A stretch of DNA of 64,000 nt from Desulfocucumis palustris (GTDB lineage Bacteria; Bacillota; Desulfotomaculia; Desulfotomaculales; Desulfocucumaceae). Under the pieces are notes generated by a model. The model was not told the origin of the DNA. It made no database searches and saw only the letters and a program-made list of their open reading frames with translations. The stretch is from positions 37,747 through 101,746 of the forward strand of contig NZ_BFAV01000104.1 in the NCBI RefSeq assembly GCF_002933875.1. Reading direction: 5' to 3'. Shown piece by piece: positions 30,993 through 39,196 of this stretch. The translations under genes were made by a program, and so were the position numbers. The first letter of the stretch is position 1, and every line of letters starts with the position of its first letter.

Positions 30993-32219
30993 TTGAAATT
31001 GCTGGTGGTGGGCGGCAGCGCCGCAGGTATGTCGGCGGTACTGCAATACCACAGGTTGAAACCCTCGGACCGGATCACGGTGATATGCGATGAAGGGTCT
31101 TTCTATGCCCGCTGCCGGATACCGGAGGTGCTTGGGGGAGATGTGGCCGCCGGGGAAATTAGCTATCCGGCGGCGATGCCCGCGGATGGCCGGCTGGAGG
31201 TAATCCGGGGCCGGGCTGAAAGCATCGACCCAGTTAACCATTCGGTATTGCTGCAAGACGGCAGTCTGCTTTACTATGACAAACTTCTGGTGACCGCGGG
31301 CTCCTCCCCGGTTAAGCTGGGTGTGCGGGGAGAGGAGCTGAAAGGCGTATTTACCCTCCGTAGTCTGGGGGATGCCTTGTCCACGGCGGAGGCGGCCCGC
31401 AGCGCCCGCAGCGCGGTGGTGTGCGGCGGCGGGCTGGTGGGGTTAAAGGGTGCCCTGGCGATGAAAAAATGGGTTTCCGACGTTACAGTTTTGGTGGGCA
31501 GCCCCGGCCTGCTTTCCCGCCAGTTGGACGAAACAGGCTCCGCCATGCTGGAACGGGAGTTGAAGAGGATTGGTATTAAGGTTGTCTTTAATACCCTGGT
31601 TGAACGGTTCCTTCCTTCGGGCGACGGCGGGACACTGGCAGGAGTGCTTGATAAAAACGGCGGGGAAATGGAAGCCGGTGTCGCCATCGTAGGTAAGGGA
31701 GTTCGCCCCAATATCGACCTGGTGAGCAAAGCGGGCGGCGCCGCGGGCGCCGGGATAAAGGTGAGCAACCGGCTGCAGACCAGCCTGCCCGATGTATACG
31801 CCGCCGGGGACTGCATAGAGGTGACGGATTTACTAACCGGCCGGCCAACGCCTTCGGGGCTCTGGCCCCTGGCGGTGGAGCAGGGGAGATACGCCGCTTA
31901 CAACATGGCGGGTGCATTAAGGCCTTACCCCAGACCAATTACCCGTATGAACTCGGCCCAATTCGGGGATTTGCCCATAATCTCCGCGGGTCTCCGGGAC
32001 GGGGAAGAGGTATACGACAGATTAACCGGCCGGGGTAAAGCTTACCGCCGCCTGGTTTTTACCGGCGGAAGGCTGGTGGGAACGATTTTGCTGGGCGATG
32101 TGGAAAAAGCGGGAATTTATACCGGGCTTATGAGGAGCCGCCGGCCGGTGAAGGCCGCGCTGCGGCAAAGGTTATTGGAGGGCAGTGTTTGCGCTCATGA
32201 TATTGGTTTAATGATATGA
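30993..32219 (+). CDS. FAD/NAD(P)-dependent oxidoreductase of the CODH cluster
   Basis: A 408-residue pyridine-nucleotide-disulfide-type flavoprotein from TTG at 30993, six bases after AAGGGGGG. It has an FAD-binding GGSAAGMSA near the N-terminus, a second Rossmann motif CGGGLVGLKGA for NAD(P)H (about 142), and the late FAD phrase VYAAGDCIEV. It belongs with NADH oxidase / rubredoxin reductase-like enzymes. It directly precedes cooS and a CooF-like ferredoxin. This trio matches the known CODH-FNOR arrangement, in which electrons from CO pass through the ferredoxin to NAD(P). The gap to cooS is 24 bases. Confidence 0.9.
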   Translation: MKLLVVGGSAAGMSAVLQYHRLKPSDRITVICDEGSFYARCRIPEVLGGDVAAGEISYPAAMPADGRLEVIRGRAESIDPVNHSVLLQDGSLLYYDKLLVTAGSSPVKLGVRGEELKGVFTLRSLGDALSTAEAARSARSAVVCGGGLVGLKGALAMKKWVSDVTVLVGSPGLLSRQLDETGSAMLERELKRIGIKVVFNTLVERFLPSGDGGTLAGVLDKNGGEMEAGVAIVGKGVRPNIDLVSKAGGAAGAGIKVSNRLQTSLPDVYAAGDCIEVTDLLTGRPTPSGLWPLAVEQGRYAAYNMAGALRPYPRPITRMNSAQFGDLPIISAGLRDGEEVYDRLTGRGKAYRRLVFTGGRLVGTILLGDVEKAGIYTGLMRSRRPVKAALRQRLLEGSVCAHDIGLMI

Positions 32220-32243
32220 ATCTACTGGTGAGGAGGAGGATAA

Positions 32244-34148
32244 ATGAAATCCAGGGATAAGGCGGTTAATCAGATGATTAAAGCAGCCGGGGAAAGGGAA
32301 GTGGAAACGGTATGGGACCGCTACCAGACCCAGCAGCCCCAGTGCGGTTTCGGTGAATTGGGGGTGTGCTGCCGCAACTGCACCCAGGGTCCGTGCCGGA
32401 TCAACCCTTACGGCGACGGCCCTGACCACGGGGTATGCGGGGCAAACGCCGATACCATTGTGGCCCGTAACCTGGTCAGGGCCATTGCCGCCGGCGCGGC
32501 GGCTCACTCCGGCCATGCCAGGCACCTGGCCCATGCCCTGAAGAAGGGCCTGGCAGGCAAGGCCCCGGCGTACGGGCTGAAGGACGAGGCCAAGCTCCGG
32601 GCGCTGGCCGCCAGGGTGGGACTGGACCCGGAACTTCCGGCGGAAGAATTGGTTAATAAATTTATGGACATGGCCCTGGAACAGTTTGCCGAGGGCGAGG
32701 GGCCTCTTAAATGGGCGCAATCATTCCTTACCGGGGGCTGTGGCGAAACCTTCGAAAGACTGGGCACAATGCCCACCGGCATAGATAATACCATCGTGGA
32801 AATGCTGCACAGGACCCATCTGGGGGTGGACGCCGATCCCGTGAACCTTTTGCTGGCCGGGGTCTCCTGCGCCATAGCCGACTATGCCGGCAGCCACCTG
32901 GCCACCGACCTGGCGGATATTATGTTCGGCACTCCGGGACCGGTGTTCAGCCAGGCCAATATGGGGGTTATGAAAGAAAAATCGGTGAATATAGCCCTGC
33001 ACGGGCACAACCCGGTGCTGAGCGACATAATTGTGCAGGAGGCCCGGGAAATGGAAGAGGAGGCCCGGGGGGCGGGGGCGGAAGGCATCAACCTGATGGG
33101 CGTCTGCTGTACCGGTAATGAAATTCTGATGAGACACGGGGTTCCCGCCCTGACTCACTCCATTTCCCAGGAAATGCCCATGCTCACCGGCGCGCTGGAC
33201 GCCATGGTGGTGGACTACCAGTGTGTGTATCCATCCCTGGCCGGGGTGGCGGAGTGCACCGGAACCAAGCTTATCACCACCATGGATATGGCCAAGATAT
33301 CAGGAGCCGTTCACCTGGGTATGCATGAGGAAAACGCCGCTGAAAAGGCCCGGGAGATTATATCCGTTGCCATAGAGCAGTTCCGGGCGCGGCAGGGCAG
33401 GCCGGTGAATATTCCCTCGGTCAGCAGCAAGGTGGTGGCGGGCTTCTCCGTGGAGGCCATTGTACAGGCCCTTTCCAAACTGGATGCCGCGGATCCCCTC
33501 AAGCCTGTTATCGACAGCCTGGCGGCGGGCAGCCTGCAGGGGGTGGTGCTCCTGGCGGGCTGCAACAATGTGAAGGTTCCCCAGGACGACAGTTTCCTGG
33601 TGATTGCCAGGGAGCTGGCGGCCAGGGACGTGCTGCTGCTGGCCACCGGCTGCGGGGCGGGTGCTTATGCCAGGCATGGCTATCTCACCCCCGAGGCTAC
33701 CCTGGAATACGCCGGGCCAGGTCTGAAAGCGGTTCTGACGGCCATAGGAGAGGCCAACGGGCTGGGCGGCCCCCTGCCCCTGGTGCTGCACATGGGTTCC
33801 TGTGTGGACAACAGCAGGGCGGTGGACCTGGCAGTGGCGGTTGCCGATAAGCTGGGTGTGGACCTTAACAAACTGCCCGTGGTGGCCAGCGCCCCTGAGT
33901 TCAAAACAGAAAAGGCCGTTTCCATAGGCACCTATGCCATGGCCATCGGACTGCCGGTTCATCTGGGCGTGGTGCCGCCGGTGCTGGGCAGCCGCCTGGT
34001 GACCTCCGTGCTTACGGAGGGGGTAAAGGATCTGTTTGGGGGCTATTTTATTGTGGAAACCGATCCCTATAAAGCAGCGGGAGCCATATTTGCGGCTATT
34101 CAGGAAAGACGATCCGGGCTGGGACTGCCTACCCGGGAATGGGAATAA
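32244..34148 (+). CDS. cooS: Anaerobic Ni-Fe carbon monoxide dehydrogenase catalytic subunit
   Basis: A 634-residue homodimeric CO dehydrogenase that oxidises CO with water to CO2. Every metal ligand is in place: D-cluster C34 and C42; B-cluster C43, C46, C51 and C65; C-cluster (Ni-4Fe-5S) H255, C289, C327, C440, C470 and C520. These follow the ligand spacing of the well-studied Carboxydothermus CODH-II with a constant offset of about -6. It starts with ATG behind GAGGAGGA. It is flanked by the flavin oxidoreductase and a CooF-like protein, while no CO-responsive regulator, nickel-insertion cooC or hydrogenase is seen in the window. A role in NAD(P)H production from CO or redox balancing is likelier than hydrogen formation. 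Confidence 0.97.
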   Translation: MKSRDKAVNQMIKAAGEREVETVWDRYQTQQPQCGFGELGVCCRNCTQGPCRINPYGDGPDHGVCGANADTIVARNLVRAIAAGAAAHSGHARHLAHALKKGLAGKAPAYGLKDEAKLRALAARVGLDPELPAEELVNKFMDMALEQFAEGEGPLKWAQSFLTGGCGETFERLGTMPTGIDNTIVEMLHRTHLGVDADPVNLLLAGVSCAIADYAGSHLATDLADIMFGTPGPVFSQANMGVMKEKSVNIALHGHNPVLSDIIVQEAREMEEEARGAGAEGINLMGVCCTGNEILMRHGVPALTHSISQEMPMLTGALDAMVVDYQCVYPSLAGVAECTGTKLITTMDMAKISGAVHLGMHEENAAEKAREIISVAIEQFRARQGRPVNIPSVSSKVVAGFSVEAIVQALSKLDAADPLKPVIDSLAAGSLQGVVLLAGCNNVKVPQDDSFLVIARELAARDVLLLATGCGAGAYARHGYLTPEATLEYAGPGLKAVLTAIGEANGLGGPLPLVLHMGSCVDNSRAVDLAVAVADKLGVDLNKLPVVASAPEFKTEKAVSIGTYAMAIGLPVHLGVVPPVLGSRLVTSVLTEGVKDLFGGYFIVETDPYKAAGAIFAAIQERRSGLGLPTREWE

Positions 34149-34159
34149 GGAGGGGGGAC

Positions 34160-34657
34160 ATGACCAGGGAACTGCTGATCAATTACGAACGCTGCCTGGG
34201 CTGCCGCTCCTGCGAACTGGCCTGCGCCACGGCCCACAGCCTGGCGAAAAGCCTGTTCGGAGCGGTGCTGGGAGGGGAAGCCCCTTTGAAAAGGATATTT
34301 GTCAGCCAGTCTGGAAGCCGCAAAGTGCCCCTGAACTGCAGGCACTGCCAGGACGCGCCCTGCATAGACGCTTGCATAACCGGCGCCATGCATCGGAACT
34401 CCGACGGGATTGTCACCAACCAGGGAGGTGAGGCCCCCTGCACCGGCTGCTGGATGTGCGTGATGGTTTGCCCTTACGGTGTAATCAGGGCGGAGACAGG
34501 AAAAAGGGAGGCGGTCAAATGCGACCGTAATTGTACTGACCATACCGGTGTTCCGGCCTGCGTAAAAGCCTGCCCCACCGGGGCGCTGGCTTTTACCACC
34601 GTGGACAGTCATTCCGGGAAGAAAAGAAAGGAATTTTTGGAAAGAGCGTTGAAATAA
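34160..34657 (+). CDS. cooF: CooF-like four-cluster ferredoxin
   Basis: A 165-residue protein from ATG at 34160 (GGAGGGGGGAC upstream) with four [4Fe-4S] motifs: CLGCRSCELAC (about 11-21), CRHCQDAPCIDAC, CTGCWMCVMVCP, and CDRN with CVKACP. The layout is that of the CooF/HycB/DmsB electron-transfer family. It follows cooS by 11 bases and is the obvious partner that carries electrons from the CODH B and D clusters to the flavoprotein upstream. A stem-loop terminator follows. Confidence 0.92.
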   Translation: MTRELLINYERCLGCRSCELACATAHSLAKSLFGAVLGGEAPLKRIFVSQSGSRKVPLNCRHCQDAPCIDACITGAMHRNSDGIVTNQGGEAPCTGCWMCVMVCPYGVIRAETGKREAVKCDRNCTDHTGVPACVKACPTGALAFTTVDSHSGKKRKEFLERALK

Positions 34658-34666
34658 ATGAAAATG

Positions 34667-34706
34667 GGGCCGGTTGCCTAACGGAAAAGCAGCCGGCCCT
34701 TATTTT
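34667..34706 (+). terminator. Terminator after the CODH operon
   Basis: GGGCCGGTTGC (34667-34677) pairs with GCAGCCGGCCC (34689-34699) with one wobble, followed by TTATTTTTA. Confidence 0.8.
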
Positions 34707-34757
34707 TACCGGGCCAATTATGACCATAATGAGAAAGGACGTCTGCAGCGCCTTTAA

Positions 34758-34898
34758 TCAATGATGATGATCCCCGGACGGGGTAATCTCCCTGGGAGCC
34801 TTTGTAACGGTATCATAGTTCCTGACCTGATATAAAATTCCGCCGGCCACCAGTATGGCGGCTATGACGCTGAAATACGCCGCAATGGTAGTATCCAT
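34758..34898 (-). CDS. 46-residue membrane peptide
   Basis: Reading leftward from ATG at 34898 (AAGGAGGT upstream) gives 46 codons: MDTTIAAYFSVIAAILVAGG, then ILYQVRNYDTVTKAPREITP and a His-rich end (DHHH). One membrane helix is at the N-terminus; the tail is polar. The strong ribosome site supports it. The His triplet could bind metal, but this is speculation. Confidence 0.6.
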   Translation of the reverse strand: MDTTIAAYFSVIAAILVAGGILYQVRNYDTVTKAPREITPSGDHHH

Positions 34899-35232
34899 AT
34901 AATATACCTCCTTTGTTATCCTAATAAAAGAATTCTCTTTAAGCCGGTAAAATCCTTCCCTCCAGGGCTTTTTAAAGAAAGGTTAATTCGCCCCGGTTTC
35001 CTTAAGCTGGTAACATTCATTGGATTGCAAAGACTTTTGGAAATGGATCTAATTTAACAATACAAAAGAAACGTCTAGCATAACGTATGACTGTACGGTA
35101 TAATGTATATAATTATAACCTAAAGTGGAAATTGCAGGCGGGGTGGTTGGTTTTCATTAAAAATATTGTGCCGTTGCTGTAAATAAAAACAATAAAAGAA
35201 TTTTAAATTTTAAATAGCGAGGGAGATTATTA

Positions 35233-36078
35233 ATGAACACATTAAAGGCATGGCTAATGATGGGCGTTCTATCAATACTCCTGGTGCTGATGGGGAACGC
35301 CATAGGCGGACAGTCGGGGGCGATGATATTTTTCCTTATTGCCATGGTCATGAACTTTTTCGGTTATTTTTACAGTGATAAAATTGCCATAAAAATGACC
35401 CGTTCATATCCTGTATCGGAAGCCGAAGCGCCGGAGCTGTACGCTATTGTTAACAGATTATCCCAGCGGGCTGGAATCCCCATGCCAAAACTATACGTTA
35501 CACCCTCAGATCAGCCCAACGCTTTTGCCACCGGGCGGAACCCGTCCCACGCGGCGGTGGCCGTAACCCAGGGGATAATGAGAATTTTAAACCGCTCCGA
35601 GGTGGAAGGTGTTCTGGCCCACGAATTAGCCCATATAAAAAACAGGGACATTCTGGTGGGCACCATAGCCGCGGCCCTGGCCGGGGCCATCACTATGATG
35701 GCCAACGCCTTACAGTGGGCGGCCATATTTGGAATGGGCAGGGGCGAAGATGATGAAGAGGGGGGCGGCATGTTCGGTGGGTTGATTATGGCCTTTATCG
35801 CGCCCATAGCGGCCATGATCATACAAATGGCCATATCGCGCTCCAGGGAATACATGGCCGATGCCACAGGAGCCCGTATTGCGGGAACAGCGGAGGGCCT
35901 TTCCAACGCTCTATTGAAGCTTGAGTCGGCGGCGCACCGCATTCCCATGCAGGTGAATCCCGCATCTTCACACATGTTTATTGTTAATCCTCTTTCCGGG
36001 GCGTCCTTAATGAAACTTTTCAGCACCCACCCGCCCATCGAGGACAGGGTTGCCAGGCTCCGGAGCATGAGACTGTAA
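35233..36078 (+). CDS. htpX: HtpX-type membrane zinc metalloprotease
   Basis: A 281-residue M48 protease: two N-terminal membrane helices (about 7-50), the zinc motif HELAH followed by IKNRD (about residues 132-141), two further hydrophobic segments (about 145-170 and 185-205), and the third ligand Glu in [12 protein letters not shown]. HtpX degrades misfolded membrane proteins. The catalytic motif is complete. A TATAAT lies at 35099-35104 with a weak -35, leaving a leader of about 120 bases. A terminator follows. Confidence 0.95.
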   Translation: MNTLKAWLMMGVLSILLVLMGNAIGGQSGAMIFFLIAMVMNFFGYFYSDKIAIKMTRSYPVSEAEAPELYAIVNRLSQRAGIPMPKLYVTPSDQPNAFATGRNPSHAAVAVTQGIMRILNRSEVEGVLAHELAHIKNRDILVGTIAAALAGAITMMANALQWAAIFGMGRGEDDEEGGGMFGGLIMAFIAPIAAMIIQMAISRSREYMADATGARIAGTAEGLSNALLKLESAAHRIPMQVNPASSHMFIVNPLSGASLMKLFSTHPPIEDRVARLRSMRL

Positions 36079-36089
36079 CACGGTATATC

Positions 36090-36119
36090 AGCCTGCCTTT
36101 TGAAGAGGCAGGCTTTTCC
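36090..36119 (+). terminator. Terminator after htpX
   Basis: AGCCTGCC (36090-36097) and GGCAGGCT (36107-36114) form a perfect 8-bp stem followed by TTT. Confidence 0.75.
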
Positions 36120-36306
36120 CGCCCTTTCCGCCTTTTTTAAGCTGTCCCGGGAGATACCGGCCGTGAGAGCCGGTTGACGGGAGCGGGCTGGACATGCGCC
36201 GGATGAGTCACAGCACTTTGTCTCAGGTGTTCTCAGCCGGAAAAAAGTAACCCCGGAAGTCCTTTCCCTCCGGGGGTTCCTGTACATGGGGCACTCTGCC
36301 ATCCTC

Positions 36307-36339
36307 TTTTTGCGACAGCGAGAACCGTCCCCTGTCGCA
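36307..36339. repeat. GTCCCCTGTCGC dispersed repeat, copy 1
   Basis: The block TTTTGCGACAGCGAGAACCG followed by TCCCCTGTCGCA is matched with one change at 37292-37324. GCGACAG and CTGTCGC at its ends are complementary, so it can fold as a short hairpin. It lies between the htpX terminator and a convergent membrane gene. Confidence 0.75.
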
Positions 36340-36341
36340 TT

Positions 36342-36812
36342 TCAGGGCCGGGTGGTTGAGGGGAATTCTTTTGCGTAAAGTTGATGATGCTTATAAAAAA
36401 TAAAATATAAAAACCAGTCACAAATATAGGAATAATATATATTCCACCACAAATGGTGTTCCATTGCCTTAATTTTCAAAGCAACCAGCTCAATTAAAAG
36501 GGATGGTATTGTCCATATAAAAATATGCAGGAACATTGTTGAAAATGTTTTCTGTTTAGGAAGTGTTTGTAGAAAAAGATATGTAATAACAAAATAAATA
36601 CCTAATTCATCTAAATACTCTACGAAAAAATGTTCCCATTTGTTTGCTGCGGTATATTCCCAAAGGGGGTAGGCTTCAACAAGAAAGTCGGTAAGAAAAC
36701 CCAATATCATTGCAAAATAACAGGTTGGCAATTGGCCAAGAAAACGTTTCTTATCCGCAAACAAACCAAATATTATCCATGACAAAATAAAACTTGTTAG
36801 CATAAAAATCAT
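36342..36812 (-). CDS. CBO0543-type membrane protein, second copy
   Basis: A 156-residue multi-pass membrane protein with ATG at 36812 and GGAGAAGG upstream. It has about five hydrophobic helices and the conserved phrases GFLTDFLVEAYPLWEY and MEHHLWWNIYYSYICDW, resembling the protein at 27463-28023. AT-richer than its surroundings. Function unknown. Confidence 0.82.
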   Translation of the reverse strand: MIFMLTSFILSWIIFGLFADKKRFLGQLPTCYFAMILGFLTDFLVEAYPLWEYTAANKWEHFFVEYLDELGIYFVITYLFLQTLPKQKTFSTMFLHIFIWTIPSLLIELVALKIKAMEHHLWWNIYYSYICDWFLYFIFYKHHQLYAKEFPSTTRP

Positions 36813-37060
36813 ATTTTATCCTTCTCCAAACATCTCCAACATTGCTATAATTGCAAAACTTAAAGACAACACCGCCTAATGATACTTATTTTGCTTTAAT
36901 CCGGGCCAATATTTATTACACGATTATTAACGGCTCTATTTCATGTTTTGCCAATGCCGGGGGAAAGATTAACCGGAAGTACTGCCCGGATTATACAAGC
37001 TTTAATAACATTTTCACCCTTAAATATATTTTGTTGTTATCATGACTTTTATCCGCAGTT

Positions 37061-37136
37061 TAACTTTCCCGCCGGGAAGTCACCACTCTGAGCCTTACTT
37101 AATGGCGAAGCGAGAGCGAAGGGAGGGGCGGTTCAC
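37061..37136 (+). repeat. Dispersed structured repeat, copy 2
   Basis: Related to 10259-10337: same opening TAACTTTCCCGCCGG and same GGCGAAGCGAGAG block, with differences and a small deletion between them. The complementary arms are partly kept (CGCC with GGCG, AAG with CTT). It lies in a gap of about 660 bases (36813-37478) that otherwise holds no convincing gene. Confidence 0.65.
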
Positions 37137-37291
37137 TGATAAGATTCAGTTGGTGAACTTTTACAATTTAAAGATTTTTTATTTCTTCAGGCAAATAGCC
37201 TGGAGCTTTTTATTTTTAGCGGGCGGCTTCCATAGGGTTGGATTGCTGATGGGTATTCCACCCGGGACATTTGATTCGGCACTTTTCATAC

Positions 37292-37324
37292 TTTTTGCGA
37301 CAGCAAGAACCGTCCCCTGTCGCA
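37292..37324. repeat. GTCCCCTGTCGC dispersed repeat, copy 2
   Basis: Matches 36307-36339 almost exactly (CAGCAAGAACC versus CAGCGAGAACC); the short stretch upstream (GGCACT...) is also related, so the element is near 45 bases. Confidence 0.75.
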
Positions 37325-37478
37325 CTGAAAAAGAGGAGTGGAAGATGGATTGGTTTTGTGCTAAATTATAGGTTATACCTCCTGGATGATATTGAAGTTT
37401 AAAGTTATGCGGGGTGTTAATTTAAATGAAAGGCATGATGAAGATCACCCGGGAGGCGGAAATTAAGGAGGTGCTGTG

Positions 37479-38522
37479 ATGAGCACGGTGGCGATTATGG
37501 AGGCAAGCTACGAAGACTGTCAGCAGGCTGTGGAAAGGATATTTCAGCTTTTTCCGTTAGAGCTGGAAGGAAAAAAAGTGGTTATAAAGCCCAATGTACT
37601 GCGCAGCGCGACTCCGGAAGAGGGCATAACCACCCACCCGTCGGTGCTAAAGGCCGTAATAAATGAAGTGGTCGGGCGTCACCCCGCATCGGTCATTGTG
37701 GGCGACAACCCCGGGGTTTTTTCCTACGGTATGAATGAAAAGGCCTTCAGGGACACCGGTTTGATGGAGGCTGCCGGTATCTATTATCAAAATCTTGGCG
37801 CGGAAACCGTATCCCGGGAAATTAATTCGCCGTATATAGAGAGGGCCCTTATATCACGGGCGATTATCGAGGCCGACGTATATATCAGTATGCCAAAGTT
37901 TAAAACTCACGGGCTCACCGGATTATCCTGCGCCATCAAAAATAATTTTGGGCTTATAGCCGGCGCCCTTAAAGCACAGACCCATAAAAAAGCCGGCAAC
38001 CCCTTTAATTTTGCCGAAGCGCTGGTGGACGTCTTTGCCATCAGGGTTCCCGATCTGGTAATAGTGGACGGAGTGGTGGCCATGGAGGGCAACGGCCCGG
38101 CCTCCAAGGATTTAGTCAGCCTCGGCAAAATACTGGCCGGGGACGATCCCGTGGCCGTGGACACCGTGGTGGCGTATATGATGGGTTTTACTGAATTGCC
38201 CCGCACCATTGAGCTGGCGTCCGCCAGAGGATACGGCACCGGTGAGCTTTCAAGGATTAATATCGATGGAAAACTTGAAGTCATACCGGGATTCAAACTG
38301 CCCCAGGGGATGGACCCGAGCACGGCCTCCACTTTGAGCTCCATTACAGCGGCAAGGCCCAGGGTGGATAAAGAATTATGCACCGGCTGCGGAAACTGCA
38401 TTGAGCACTGTCCCGGCGGTGCCCTGACAATGAATGAATACCCGGTTCTAAGCCCGGAACTGTGCATCACTTGTTTCTGCTGCCAGGAACTTTGCCCCCA
38501 AAAGGCTATCGAATTAAAATAA
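37479..38522 (+). CDS. DUF362 protein with two [4Fe-4S] clusters
   Basis: About 347 residues from ATG at 37479 (AAGGAGGTG upstream; a GTG at 37476 is in frame). An N-terminal DUF362 domain (about 1-285: VVIKPNVLRSATPEEGITTHP, VGDNPGVF, KFKTHGLTGLSCAIKNNFG, DPVAVDTVVAYMMG) is fused to a C-terminal bacterial ferredoxin with CTGCGNCIEHCP and CITCFCCQELCP. DUF362 proteins are common in anaerobes; some are linked to Fe-S or cofactor maturation, but no reaction is established. It stands alone, with a terminator after it. Confidence 0.9.
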   Translation: MSTVAIMEASYEDCQQAVERIFQLFPLELEGKKVVIKPNVLRSATPEEGITTHPSVLKAVINEVVGRHPASVIVGDNPGVFSYGMNEKAFRDTGLMEAAGIYYQNLGAETVSREINSPYIERALISRAIIEADVYISMPKFKTHGLTGLSCAIKNNFGLIAGALKAQTHKKAGNPFNFAEALVDVFAIRVPDLVIVDGVVAMEGNGPASKDLVSLGKILAGDDPVAVDTVVAYMMGFTELPRTIELASARGYGTGELSRINIDGKLEVIPGFKLPQGMDPSTASTLSSITAARPRVDKELCTGCGNCIEHCPGGALTMNEYPVLSPELCITCFCCQELCPQKAIELK

Positions 38523-38555
38523 AGCGGCGCAGCCGGCATTTTGCACTGATAGAAG

Positions 38556-38592
38556 AGTATTGAGTATCGGAAAGATGCTCAATACTTTTTTT
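38556..38592 (+). terminator. Terminator after the DUF362 gene
   Basis: AGTATTGAGTATC (38556-38568) pairs with GATGCTCAATACT (38574-38586) with one wobble, followed by TTTTTT. Confidence 0.85.
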
Positions 38593-38703
38593 AAATTAAA
38601 AAACTGTATCATGGGAAATATTGGGCAGGAAATATAAATAAGGTTATTGAATCATAGCTTATATTGAAAATAAACTTTAATCCCGAATTAAAGGAATTTA
38701 AAT

Positions 38704-39027
38704 ATGCATTACTTTTTCTGGCTGCTGGTTGGCCACATAACAGGTGACTTTTTTCTTCAGATATACAAGCTCTGGAGATTGAAAAGGCAGAGCGGGTATT
38801 ATTTATTATTGCATGTTTGGTTATATACCGTTAGTTTAACTGTTACACTTTATTTTATAGATCTTTTTGCCTGGTGGAAGCCGGTAGTCCTTTTTATAAG
38901 CCATTTTATTGCGGACTACCTTAAATGTTATGTGTTTAGTTTTAGAACATCCCGGGATAAATTGTTAGGATACGCCCTTGACCAGATTGTCCATGTGGCT
39001 GTGCTGGTTATGCTGCTGCCCTGGTGA
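38704..39027 (+). CDS. DUF3307 membrane protein
   Basis: A 107-residue protein with three or four membrane helices and the DUF3307 pattern: HITGDFFLQIYK near the start, HVWLYTVSLTVTLYF in the middle and FISHFIADYLKCYVF, then LDQIVHVAVLV. The conserved H and D residues could form a membrane-embedded polar site. Function unknown. ATG at 38704; transcribed alone. Confidence 0.85.
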   Translation: MHYFFWLLVGHITGDFFLQIYKLWRLKRQSGYYLLLHVWLYTVSLTVTLYFIDLFAWWKPVVLFISHFIADYLKCYVFSFRTSRDKLLGYALDQIVHVAVLVMLLPW

Positions 39028-39196
39028 ACCTCAAAGGATATTAATGCACTAAAACGGAACTCAAATTATGCTCTTTTATATAGCAGTTTTCATCATTCAA
39101 ATTAACTTTCTAAATGTAAAAAACCAGGAGGATATATTGATTTATTGGAGAATAATGGTATCATATGTTATGTATTGTTAATTAAGGTGATTATTT

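Noticed and set aside
37042..37371. 109-residue open frame on the plus strand
   Set aside because: It runs through the 80-base dispersed repeat and the GTCCCCTGTCGC repeat, has no convincing ribosome site, and its translation looks unlike a protein.
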